Shown here: piece by piece, positions 9,170-16,925 of the stretch
Layout: each line of letters begins with the position of its first letter
How positions within the stretch are numbered: the stretch's first letter is position 1
Assembly (NCBI RefSeq): GCF_000379605.1
Contig: NZ_KB902746.1
Span: 19,299 to 83,298 of the forward strand
DNA: 64,000 nucleotides
Reading direction: 5' to 3'
Origin: Rhizobium giardinii bv. giardinii H152
Lineage (GTDB): Bacteria; Pseudomonadota; Alphaproteobacteria; Rhizobiales; Rhizobiaceae
Translations under genes and position numbers: made by a program
Notes under the pieces: generated by a model
The model's input: the letters and a program-made list of their open reading frames with translations, nothing else
What the model was told of the DNA's origin: nothing
The model's database searches: none

Positions 9170-9198
9170 AAGGTCAGGCAAATCGCCTGGCCTTTTTT
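9170..9198 (+). terminator. Rho-independent terminator after cspA
   Basis: A 10-bp stem (AAGGTCAGGC with GCCTGGCCTT, one G-T pair), a 5-base loop and a run of six T. Confidence 0.85.
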
Positions 9199-9251
9199 CG
9201 TGACCGAGCATCGGCCGCGCGTTCCGGTGAGAAAGCCGAAGGATATTCAAA

Positions 9252-9467
9252 GTGACCGAGAATTCGACCAAGACCCGCGATCAGGCGGAAACTGCCTTTA
9301 GCAGGACGCAGACCCAGTTCATGGCGCGCAACCGGACGATTTCGGAAATCGACGACGTTGCCGCCGAACGCGAGGCCAAAACGCTGCGGCTGCGGCAGTT
9401 GCGCCTCGAAAGGGAAGCCAGCACGCCGGTGAAGCTGCCGGCATCGAGGAAATCGGCAAAACGCTGA
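9252..9467 (+). CDS. small charged hypothetical protein
   Basis: A 71-residue basic protein with a predicted helical middle rich in Arg, Glu and Leu (EREAKTLRLRQLRLERE). It starts at GTG with AAGGA eight bases upstream and has no in-frame ATG near the start. No signal peptide or known domain. Between a terminated cspA unit and another charged small protein. It looks like a conserved rhizobial orphan, but I do not recognise a function. Confidence 0.65.
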   Translation: MTENSTKTRDQAETAFSRTQTQFMARNRTISEIDDVAAEREAKTLRLRQLRLEREASTPVKLPASRKSAKR

Positions 9468-9676
9468 TTGCCTGCTGCCTGGCTGCTGCCACCCTATCGC
9501 TGTTATTCCTCCATCGCAGTAAAATACGGTGGCCCGGGTGTTTTTTGACGGTTCCGCTCTAGCTTGAGGAAGCGTAAAATGCGAAACGGCACATGGTTGT
9601 CGGTTTCCGCGACCCGAGATTCTTTCCGGCCGAGGGCCGGCCAAAACGATAAATCCACCAACAAGGACGACGACGA

Positions 9677-10057
9677 TTGAGACACCCAACCGATAATGGC
9701 TTTGCCGATCGGCGCAAGGCTGCGGCGGAAGCCAAGCAGAAGCTTCTGAAGAAATTTGCATCGGCACCGAAGGCGGATGATCCGGAACTGGCCGCCAAGC
9801 TTGCCGAGCGGCAGGCGAACGCGGCCGCACGCGAAGCCCGCCGCGCCGAGCGCGACCGCCTGAAGCAGGAAGAGAACGAGCGCCAGCTCGCCGAAGCCGC
9901 GGCCCTGACCGCAGCGGCGGAGGCCGAGCAGAAGGCGGAGGCGACCGCCCGCGAACAGGCCGAGCGTGACCGGATCTCCCGTGTCGTCGCCGACGAAGCC
10001 GAACGCAAGGCCGAGCGCGACCGGCGTTACGCTGCCCGCAAGGCTCGCCAGCGGTAA
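9677..10057 (+). CDS. DUF6481-like Ala/Arg/Glu-rich coiled-coil protein
   Basis: A 126-residue, almost entirely helical, highly charged protein (many EAR, AER and EQAERDR repeats), cytoplasmic, without signal or membrane segment. The N-terminus (NGFADRRKAAAEAKQKLL) resembles the DUF6481 family of Rhizobiales. The start is TTG, preceded by AAGGACGACG; an in-frame stop lies about 27 bases upstream and no ATG is available. Function unknown. Confidence 0.75.
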   Translation: MRHPTDNGFADRRKAAAEAKQKLLKKFASAPKADDPELAAKLAERQANAAAREARRAERDRLKQEENERQLAEAAALTAAAEAEQKAEATAREQAERDRISRVVADEAERKAERDRRYAARKARQR

Positions 10058-10130
10058 GAACGCCGCGATGCGCGAGGCCGGCTGATCACCGGCTACTCTC
10101 CGCCGAGTCGCCCTTAGAACGGCCCATTTT

Positions 10131-10151
10131 CGTTACAACTTTGTTGTAACG
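10131..10151. promoter_or_regulatory. palindromic operator of mazEF
   Basis: CGTTACAAC-TTT-GTTGTAACG is a perfect 9-bp inverted repeat, 48 bases upstream of the antitoxin start. MazE-type antitoxins bind palindromes at their own promoter, so this is the likely autoregulatory site. Confidence 0.65.
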
Positions 10152-10199
10152 GGCGCGTATGGATGATATAGACGTATCTCCAGCGAACGGGAAAGTGCG

Positions 10200-10454
10200 A
10201 TGTTGAGCGCGGTTAAAAAAATCGGTAATTCGGCCGGGGTCATCATCCCAAAGCCGCTTTTGGCGGAGGTCGGCGTCGAGGCCGGTGACAGTGTCGAACT
10301 CAGGGTTGAGGCAGGCCGGATCGTCATCGAACGGGTGACGAACCTGCCGCGTAAAGGCTGGGCGGAGGACGCCAAGCGCCTTGCCGCCGCCGAGGACGAC
10401 CCGCTGGAATGGCCTGAATTTGGCAATGAAGAGGACGCCACGCTGAAATGGTGA
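10200..10454 (+). CDS. mazE: MazE-type antitoxin, AbrB fold
   Basis: An 84-residue antitoxin with the MazE DNA-binding start (VKKIGNSAGVIIPKPLL) and an acidic Trp-containing tail (DDPLEWPEFGNEED) that would wrap around the toxin. It overlaps the toxin gene by 7 bases, the usual coupling in mazEF. GGGAAAG precedes the ATG. Complete and probably functional. Confidence 0.93.
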   Translation: MLSAVKKIGNSAGVIIPKPLLAEVGVEAGDSVELRVEAGRIVIERVTNLPRKGWAEDAKRLAAAEDDPLEWPEFGNEEDATLKW

Positions 10455-10768
10455 AGCGCGGCGACGTCTGGCTTGCGGTGCTTGATCCGACAGTCGGTAG
10501 CGAAATCCAGAAAACCCGGCCCTGTCTGATCATTTCACCCGCCGAAATTCATGACCATCTGCGAACGGTCATCGTCGCGCCCATGACATCCGGCAGCCGC
10601 CCTGCGGGCTTTCGCGTGCCCGTCACCTTTCAGGGAGTCAGCGGGCTTATCCTGTTGGAACAGTCCCGAGCGCTCGACAAGCAACGGCTTGTCAAGCGTC
10701 TCGGCGCCGTGTCAGCCGGCGTTCTCAAACAAACGCTGAAAACGTTGCGGGAACTCTACGACGAGTAA
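10448..10768 (+). CDS. mazF: MazF-type endoribonuclease toxin
   Basis: A 106-residue PemK/MazF RNase. The start KRGDVWLAVLDPTVGSEI contains the catalytic Arg of the family (KRGD), followed by KTRPCLIIS, IVAPMTS and the conserved LLEQSRALDKQRL segment with the second catalytic region. It cleaves single-stranded mRNA at short sequence motifs when freed from MazE. All core motifs are intact. The sequence specificity cannot be predicted. Confidence 0.94.
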   Translation: MVKRGDVWLAVLDPTVGSEIQKTRPCLIISPAEIHDHLRTVIVAPMTSGSRPAGFRVPVTFQGVSGLILLEQSRALDKQRLVKRLGAVSAGVLKQTLKTLRELYDE

Positions 10769-10778
10769 TATACAAGGC

Positions 10779-12941
10779 CTATTGAGCCCCCTCGGCGCCG
10801 CCTTCGGCCAGTTTCTTCTGGTCCATCGCTGCTTTCATGGTTGCAGCTGCCGCCGCCGCAGCAGCTGGATCGTTGCTGGCAACCTGGACCGTCGGCGAAG
10901 CGAAGACGATGCCGTTCTGGACGAAGACTTCGCGGATCATCATATAGGCGCGGCGGCGCACCATCGTCTGGTAGCCCGGCTTGGTCATCATCGCGAAGCT
11001 CAGATTGATGCCGTAGTCGCCGAACTGCTCAACGCCCTTCATCTTGACGGTTTCGATGATGTAGGGCCCGAGTTCTTCATCCGCGAGCAGGGCAGCCCCA
11101 ACCCCCTTGACCATTTTCCGGACCTTGTTGATGTCGGCGCTATAGCCCACCGAGATGGTGAACTTGTCGATCACCCAGTCGCGGCTCATGTTCTCGATGG
11201 CGCCGAGTTCGCCAAAGGGCACGGTGAAGATGGGGCCGCGATGGTGGCGAAGCTTGACCGAGCGGATACTGAAAGACTCCACCGTCCCCTTGTAGCTGCC
11301 GGCCTGGATATATTCCCCGACCCGGAAGGCATCGTCCATCATGTAGAACACCCCGCTGATCACATCCTTGACCAGCGCCTGCGAGCCGAAACCGATCGCC
11401 ACGCCGAAGATGCCGGCCCCTGCAATCAGCGGACCGATCTGCACACCGAGGCCGGACAGCACCATCATGACGGCAATCAGCCCGATGACAATTGCCAGCA
11501 CCGTCCGCAGGAGCGGCAACAATGTCATAAGGCGCGCATTTCGCGCCTTATGGGCATCATCGCCGGTGGCAACCCGTGCGCGCTCAATTGCACGGTTGAT
11601 GACCGCCTTGGAGATCTGCCAAAGAATATCGGCAACAAGCAGAATGATTGCTCCCGCCAATATACCTTGAATCAGACGATCGGTCATCGCCCCCCCGGAA
11701 AACATCGAGGATCGCTTGTTGACAAGGAAGGCAAGCCAGGCGACAGCGAGCACGATGATCGCGGCCCGCGCGCCGCGTTCGACAAGGACCTCCAGCACCG
11801 GATTGCCGCCGTCGGGAGCGTCGCGCCTGGCGGCGAATGCATTTCGCACCGTGGCAGTCGTCGTCTTCAAAAGGCCAGGCAGGACCAGGGCATAAATGCC
11901 AATCCACAGAACGCCGACCATGCCCGCGACCCACAAGGCCCACAACAGGCAGAGGTAAGCCGTGAGCGCCCATTCCATGACGCCGCGGCCCTGCGGCCGG
12001 GCATTGGCAGCCGGACGGTTCCAGACGGTTTCGATCCCAACCAGCAGCAAGCCGAGGCCGAGCCCATAGACGACAACACCGCGCACCGGGGGCGCAACGT
12101 TGAGCGCCACCATCACGCCGGCAAAAGCCCAGCCGGCAAACAGGATAGAGGCAAGCCAGAAGACCCGCTTGTACCAGAAGTCACTCGCGGTGTGATCGAG
12201 CGGGATGATGCCGGCCGCCTCATCCGGACCATCCGCAGACGGCGGGCCGAGGAGCAGCACCCTCGCGATGCGAATGACGAAGCGGCAAGCAATGACGCCA
12301 AGCAGCAGGGGCAGCATGATAGCGTTGAGAAGCGGCGGCCATGTCATTGCCAGGAACAGACCAAGGCTCGCCAGGCCGAAGGCAAGCAATGGCGCCAGAA
12401 CGGCAAAGAGATGGTGGCCGGCCCGATGCAGCGGCTTGACACTTACCCCGTCGACCTGTTTGCCTGCCGCGCGTGCCCGGCTGCGGCTGGCAATGCGGTG
12501 GAAGAGCCACTCCGCACCAAAACCGATCATGACCAGCGTGAGGAAAAGAACGAACACCGCGAATGGGCCGTGACCGTTGATCTCGGCGGCGATCGTGCCG
12601 CCGGCGCGCATGAATTCGGATGAAACACGCGGTACGGCCTGCCCGATATCGCGCAAATGCTGGCGTATCTTGCTGCCCCAGTCATTGAAGGTCGCTGCCG
12701 ACATGTCCACGGCGGCATCCGTCGCCGGCGAGGCAGGCGCGGTTGCGCTCTTGTTCAGCAAGGCCCGGACCTCGGGATCGTCGAGCAGTTTGATCAACTG
12801 GTCGATCTTCTGCTCGGACGCCGCCGGAGCGGGTGTCTGCGCCAGGACGGGTTGGCCGCCATAGGCTGCGGCACAAACCATGACAGCCACCATGAGCCAC
12901 AGCCGCGCCAAAAACGGCCAGATATTGCAAGCCTTCCGCAT
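10779..12941 (-). CDS. mechanosensitive channel, MscS family (YbiO-like)
   Basis: A 720-residue inner-membrane protein. Signal peptide at the N-terminus (cleavage after about residue 34), a helical periplasmic stretch to about 120, many TM helices, then the MscS core: pore helix GAGIFGVAIGFGSQALVKDV near residue 515, the beta domain with VPFGELGAIENMSRDW, and the cytoplasmic alpha/beta domain. Length and layout match moderate-conductance channels like E. coli YbiO (about 740 residues) rather than MscS itself. It protects against hypo-osmotic shock. GAGGGGCGG lies before the ATG. Monocistronic. Confidence 0.92.
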   Translation of the reverse strand: MRKACNIWPFLARLWLMVAVMVCAAAYGGQPVLAQTPAPAASEQKIDQLIKLLDDPEVRALLNKSATAPASPATDAAVDMSAATFNDWGSKIRQHLRDIGQAVPRVSSEFMRAGGTIAAEINGHGPFAVFVLFLTLVMIGFGAEWLFHRIASRSRARAAGKQVDGVSVKPLHRAGHHLFAVLAPLLAFGLASLGLFLAMTWPPLLNAIMLPLLLGVIACRFVIRIARVLLLGPPSADGPDEAAGIIPLDHTASDFWYKRVFWLASILFAGWAFAGVMVALNVAPPVRGVVVYGLGLGLLLVGIETVWNRPAANARPQGRGVMEWALTAYLCLLWALWVAGMVGVLWIGIYALVLPGLLKTTTATVRNAFAARRDAPDGGNPVLEVLVERGARAAIIVLAVAWLAFLVNKRSSMFSGGAMTDRLIQGILAGAIILLVADILWQISKAVINRAIERARVATGDDAHKARNARLMTLLPLLRTVLAIVIGLIAVMMVLSGLGVQIGPLIAGAGIFGVAIGFGSQALVKDVISGVFYMMDDAFRVGEYIQAGSYKGTVESFSIRSVKLRHHRGPIFTVPFGELGAIENMSRDWVIDKFTISVGYSADINKVRKMVKGVGAALLADEELGPYIIETVKMKGVEQFGDYGINLSFAMMTKPGYQTMVRRRAYMMIREVFVQNGIVFASPTVQVASNDPAAAAAAAATMKAAMDQKKLAEGGAEGAQ

Positions 12942-13085
12942 ATGCCGCCCCTCAGTCCGTGCCGCCCCACAGCACTCTCATACAGAAAGTTAGAGCATTG
13001 CCGCGGCACGTTGTCACCTGCCTGTGGCAAGTAAAACGACACGCACCGGGTTTTGCACCATCCTACCTGATTTCGGGACAAATAC

Positions 13086-13469
13086 TCATATCGTCCGGCA
13101 AACCTTTCCACCTGTCGTCACCAGCGCGATTGCCGCCGCCAGCCTTTCGCTGGAATACGGCTTGGAGACGAGTTGGACAGCCGGTCCCGCTTGTATGTCC
13201 TCCACTTCGCTGTGGCCGGTCACGAAGACGACAGGCAAGTCCGCAACCATCACCTTGGCCCGCCTGGCCAGCAAGACGCCCGACATGTCGGGCAAGCCTA
13301 TGTCAGTGACAAGAACATCGATCGGTCGTTCCGACAGGATCGCCAGCGCCGTGGTCGCATCGGCTGCTTCGAAGACCGTATGGCCCTGCTCTTCAAGCAC
13401 CTCGATCGTGCCAGAGCGGATCAGCCAATCGTCTTCGCAGATCAGGATGGTGTACTTGCCGCAGGTCAC
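13086..13469 (-). CDS. single-domain response regulator (CheY-like receiver)
   Basis: A 127-residue stand-alone receiver domain: acidic pair Glu12/Asp13-Asp14 (ICEDD), phosphoacceptor Asp56 in VLVTDIGLP, Thr in VFVTGHS and Lys in LVSKPYSS. No output domain. It begins at GTG with GGAACG nearby and lies 85 bases after glycogen synthase on the same strand, so the two may be co-transcribed. The partner kinase, often a hybrid HWE or PAS kinase in rhizobia, is not in the window. Confidence 0.88.
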   Translation of the reverse strand: MTCGKYTILICEDDWLIRSGTIEVLEEQGHTVFEAADATTALAILSERPIDVLVTDIGLPDMSGVLLARRAKVMVADLPVVFVTGHSEVEDIQAGPAVQLVSKPYSSERLAAAIALVTTGGKVCRTI

Positions 13470-13554
13470 CGTTCCACCGCTTTCCTCTTCGACACACGTC
13501 GTGCTCCCAGCGCAACCGCGTTCAAGACAGCCGACGCCATGGCGCCGGCGCCTT

Positions 13555-15033
13555 CTATTCCGCAGCTTTCGACGGAACGATCGCCATCATCCGGCGGTCC
13601 GGAATGAGCTGGGCATAGAGCGCCGCATACTGTTCGGCACTTCGCTCCCAGGAGAAATTCGCCTTCATGCCCTGGTTCTGAAGACGCGCCCATTTCTTCG
13701 GGTCGTGATAGGCCGCAAAAGCCCGATGAATCGAGAGGCGGAGGTTCTCGGAAGTCGCCGGATGGAACTGGAAGCCGGTCGCCACCCGGGCCGAGATCGC
13801 CGCGTCATTGGCGTCGATGATCGTTTCGGACAGTCCGCCCGTGCGCGACACCACGGGCACGGCACCGTAGCGCAGGGCATAAAGCTGGGTGAGGCCGCAG
13901 GGCTCGAAGCGGGACGGCTGGATGACGACATCGGCACCGCCGTGAATGAGATGGGCCGTCACCTCGTCATAGCCGATCCGGACGCCGATGCGGTCGGGGT
14001 GGCGGCCGGCGGCGGCGAGAAGGGCCGTCTCGATGTGTTCTTCGCCCTTGCCGAGCACGATCAGCCTGCCGCCGAGTTGCGAGATTTCCTCGGCTACCTC
14101 GGCCAGCATGTCGCCGCCCTTCTGCCAGGTCAGCCGGGTGACGGCCGCAAAGATCGGTCCGGGACCGTTATCGAGCCTGAATGTTTCCAGGAGTTTCGCA
14201 CGGTTCCGGCTTCTCAGCCTTATGCTCTTGTGGTCATAGGTGGCGGGCAGATGGGCGTCCGTAGCGGGGTTCCAGATTTCGGTGTCGATGCCGTTTACGA
14301 TACCCGTCAGTGCCCGCGGTCGCGAACCAAGGGCTCCCGCCATGCCCATGCCCAGTTCGGGCGAAATCACCTCGCGGGCATAGGTGGGGCTGACCGTGGT
14401 GATGGCGGTAGCTGTGCGAATACCGCCCTTGAGATAGCTGATATCGCCGTAATATTCGAGGCAATCGAGCGAAACGGCCTCGGGCGGCAGGCCGATCTGG
14501 CTGACGACGGAGGTCGGGAACTGGCCTTGAAAAGCCAGATTGTGGATGGTCAGCACGCTCGGCACGTTCCGGGCATTGGTCGAATATTTCATGTAGACGG
14601 AGGTCAGCGCCGTCTGCCAGTCATGCGTGTGGACGACGTCCGGCGACCAGGCCCTGATCAGGCCACCAGCGATGGCCGATGCCACGTAGGACAGGACCGC
14701 GAAGCGCTTCCAGTTGTCGACGTGATCGTGGCCGGTTTCATCGAGATAGGGGCCGCCGGGGCGATTGTAAAGCGCCGGGGCATCGAGGATCAACAGGTCG
14801 AGTTGCTCGTAGCGGGCCTCGAGAAGCGAGGCTGGAGCGCCGAAGAGATCGGGGAAGAAATGTACCTGCTGGGCGCCCGTGAGCTTGGCAAACAGCGTCG
14901 GATAGCCAGGAACCAGGGTACGCGTGTAGCAGTTGTAGCCGGCAAGTGCCTTGGGCAATGAGCCCGTTACGTCGGCAAGGCCGCCGGTCTTGATCAACGG
15001 AAAGATTTCCGACGTCACCGAAAGTATCTTCAC
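13555..15033 (-). CDS. glgA: glycogen synthase (ADP-glucose type)
   Basis: A 492-residue GT5 enzyme that extends alpha-1,4-glucan with ADP-glucose. The ADP-glucose motif KTGGLADV is at residue 15, and the C-terminal glycosyltransferase core shows RLTWQKGGDML, PSRFEPCGLTQLYALRYG and RTGGLSETI. The GTG at 15033 is chosen because it places VKILSVTSE at the N-terminus, as in homologues; a frame upstream is open but not conserved-looking. No glgC, glgB or glgP is adjacent in the window, so the gene is separated from the usual glg operon. Confidence 0.95.
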   Translation of the reverse strand: MKILSVTSEIFPLIKTGGLADVTGSLPKALAGYNCYTRTLVPGYPTLFAKLTGAQQVHFFPDLFGAPASLLEARYEQLDLLILDAPALYNRPGGPYLDETGHDHVDNWKRFAVLSYVASAIAGGLIRAWSPDVVHTHDWQTALTSVYMKYSTNARNVPSVLTIHNLAFQGQFPTSVVSQIGLPPEAVSLDCLEYYGDISYLKGGIRTATAITTVSPTYAREVISPELGMGMAGALGSRPRALTGIVNGIDTEIWNPATDAHLPATYDHKSIRLRSRNRAKLLETFRLDNGPGPIFAAVTRLTWQKGGDMLAEVAEEISQLGGRLIVLGKGEEHIETALLAAAGRHPDRIGVRIGYDEVTAHLIHGGADVVIQPSRFEPCGLTQLYALRYGAVPVVSRTGGLSETIIDANDAAISARVATGFQFHPATSENLRLSIHRAFAAYHDPKKWARLQNQGMKANFSWERSAEQYAALYAQLIPDRRMMAIVPSKAAE

Positions 15034-15176
15034 GCAGGTTACATTCCTTGTACGGACGGTTACGATCGCAAGGCAGCGGCATCGGCCGCTCTCTCCCATG
15101 ATGTTGCAAAGCGAAGCGGATGTCCGCAGAAAAAGCGCAGCGGCTGCGAAAAAAATCAGGTCACGGAACAAGCATA

Positions 15177-15213
15177 CGATCGGCGCGCATCCGAACGAGA
15201 TGCGCGCCGATCG
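15177..15213. repeat. perfect 15-bp inverted repeat
   Basis: CGATCGGCGCGCATC and its exact complement flank a 7-base spacer. It lies between the glgA start and the DUF2934 gene end, both read on the minus strand. There is no T-run directly after it in either direction. It could end the DUF2934 transcript or act as a protein site in the glgA leader. Confidence 0.6.
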
Positions 15214-15261
15214 CGTGGTCCTTCTGCGGAGTGCCGGTTCGCCGCCACCCCGCAAGGGGAT

Positions 15262-15492
15262 TCAGACAGTGCGGGTGCGTTTCTTGGGGGCGGGCGCATT
15301 TACCGGGTCGTTCTTGACGACCGAAAGTTTCGAGCCCCGGGTCGTCTTCTGCGGAATACCGGCGGCGGCTTCCTCCTTCAACTGCTGCAATGCAGTCAGC
15401 CAATGCTCTTCATGGCTACCCTCCGGGCAGCCCGACGCTTCCCAGACTGCGTATGCACGTTTCCTGATGTCGTCTTCGCTGATATCCGTCAT
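15262..15492 (-). CDS. DUF2934 domain protein
   Basis: A 76-residue cytoplasmic protein with the DUF2934 core (IRKRAYAVWEASGCPEG, then HEEHWLTA) followed by a basic, Lys/Arg/Pro-rich tail. Start ATG has AAAGGGAGAAAG just upstream, which favours it over a longer frame. DUF2934 proteins are widespread in rhizobia and have no known function. Confidence 0.88.
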   Translation of the reverse strand: MTDISEDDIRKRAYAVWEASGCPEGSHEEHWLTALQQLKEEAAAGIPQKTTRGSKLSVVKNDPVNAPAPKKRTRTV

Positions 15493-15737
15493 TTGCTTTC
15501 TCCCTTTGCACATAGCCAACAATAACTGCGACGATAGCGCTTGGTTCAATATGACGCCGGCGCGCACTTTTGCCGTGTGTATCCTTCAGACGGCAAAACC
15601 GGGAATTTCAAGGTAACGCGTTTTCAGATTCCTGAAAAGGCGCGTGAAAAACAAATCGAGGGCGCGAGTTTACGCCCGCTTCGCTCGTCGGGAAATTACA
15701 TTTCAACCGGCGCACCCCGTTTTGCACAGCCCTGCAT

Positions 15738-15763
15738 GGAACCGAAAGGCGACGCAGACCGTT
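15738..15763 (+). promoter_or_regulatory. EcfG-type general stress promoter
   Basis: GGAAC, 17 bases, CGTT: an exact match to the alphaproteobacterial EcfG/RpoE2 consensus, ending 45 bases before the start of the small secreted protein at 15809. Confidence 0.65.
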
Positions 15764-15808
15764 ATACAGGTCGCGCCGGCCGGGGCTGGCTTTTAAGGAG
15801 TGCGCGCC

Positions 15809-16177
15809 ATGAAGATAATCGGTCTGGTTCTGGCGCTGGCCGCCACTCCGGCTGCTGCCCAGTCGCTGAAGGTCGAAGGCCTGTGTGTCAAAGTGGCGAA
15901 GCATCTGCTGATGTCGGACAATCTGCGCACCGGCGTCGTCCAATCCTTTCCCGAACTCAAACCGCCCGGCGCGCGCCTAACCTACTCCACCCGCGACGGT
16001 GTCGAGAAGAAGGACATGGTCGACATGATCTCGTGCGAATTCGCCAACACGACGGCACCGTTCGGGTTGCAGCGGTTCTGCCTTGCCAGCACCTGCTATT
16101 CGGCGAGCGAGCGCAACCCGGAGAACAAGCGCCGGTTCGAAGAAGTCCGCATCTTGCTGGAGCGGGAAGGCCTGTAA
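15809..16177 (+). CDS. small secreted hypothetical protein
   Basis: A 122-residue protein with a signal peptide (MKIIGLVLALAATPAAAQ, cleavage near residue 17) and four Cys in the mature part (LCVK, ISCEF, FCLAS, TCYS) that could form periplasmic disulfides. AAGGAG lies eight bases before the ATG. An EcfG-type promoter sits upstream, so it is probably induced in stationary phase or under stress. The gene ends 10 bases before the convergent spermidine-synthase-like gene. I do not recognise the family. Confidence 0.8.
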   Translation: MKIIGLVLALAATPAAAQSLKVEGLCVKVAKHLLMSDNLRTGVVQSFPELKPPGARLTYSTRDGVEKKDMVDMISCEFANTTAPFGLQRFCLASTCYSASERNPENKRRFEEVRILLEREGL

Positions 16178-16187
16178 GCCACCCGAC

Positions 16188-16868
16188 CTATTTGCCGTTC
16201 TTCGTCGCCATCCAGATCACATGGCGCGCGCCGCCGCCCCTGGTACTGGCTCGCACCTTGAGTTCCTCGACGACAAATCCGGCATCCCTTAGCCGGCGCG
16301 TAAATCCTGCATCCGGCGCCGACGACCAGACGGCGAGAACGCCGTTCGGCCGCAACGCCCGGCGCGCGGCCCGCAGGCCAGCCACGGTGTAGAGATCGTC
16401 GTTGGCCTTGCGGGTCAGGCCTTCAGGCCCGTTATCGACATCGAGAAGGATAGCATCATAGGCACTTGCCGCCGACTGGATGAGGCGACCGACATCGCCT
16501 TCGCGAATGGTCACCCTGGGATCGTCAAGACAACCGCCGAACACTTCCGCCATCGGCCCGCGCGCCCAGCCGACCACGGCGGGAACGAGTTCGCCGACTG
16601 TCACGCGCCCATCGGCGGGGAGTTCGGCCAGTGCCGCCCGCAGCGTAAAGCCCATGCCGAGCCCGCCGATCAGCATATGCGGTCGAGGTCGATTGCGGAT
16701 CCGCCCGTAGGACAAGCGCGCCAACTGCTCCTCGGAGCCACTCAGTCGGCTGTTCATCAATTCGATGGTGCCGAGCATGATGGAGAATTCGCTGCCGCGC
16801 TGCTTCAGGCGCAGTTCACCGCCGCCGTCCGGCATTATCGCTGTGTCAATGTGGGTCCAGGGGATCAC
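16188..16868 (-). CDS. spermidine-synthase-like Rossmann protein
   Basis: About 226 residues of a class I methyltransferase fold related to polyamine aminopropyltransferases. Visible: LIGGLGMGFTLRAAL (nucleotide loop), an acidic residue in VGELVPAVV, DPRVTIREGDV and DAILLDVDNGPEGL. It is shorter than true spermidine synthases (about 280) and lacks their N-terminal beta domain, so it is probably a SpeE-like protein of other function. The GTG at 16868 has GGAAG five bases upstream; an in-frame TTG at 16880 is possible. Last gene of the operon with the ATP-grasp, DUF1704 and formylglutamate-hydrolase-like genes, 57 bases after the ATP-grasp stop. Confidence 0.82.
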   Translation of the reverse strand: MIPWTHIDTAIMPDGGGELRLKQRGSEFSIMLGTIELMNSRLSGSEEQLARLSYGRIRNRPRPHMLIGGLGMGFTLRAALAELPADGRVTVGELVPAVVGWARGPMAEVFGGCLDDPRVTIREGDVGRLIQSAASAYDAILLDVDNGPEGLTRKANDDLYTVAGLRAARRALRPNGVLAVWSSAPDAGFTRRLRDAGFVVEELKVRASTRGGGARHVIWMATKNGK

Positions 16869-16925
16869 GGGCGCTTCCAATCGTCAGAGGCGCACGCGAT
16901 AGCACAGATGACAGCGCAATACAGC

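Noticed and set aside
10782..12623. 613-codon open frame on the plus strand
   Set aside because: Antisense to the MscS channel gene; its product is His/Arg/Gln-rich with no domain and no ribosome site.
13024..14961. 645-codon open frame on the plus strand
   Set aside because: Antisense to the receiver and glycogen synthase genes, both of which are clearly real.
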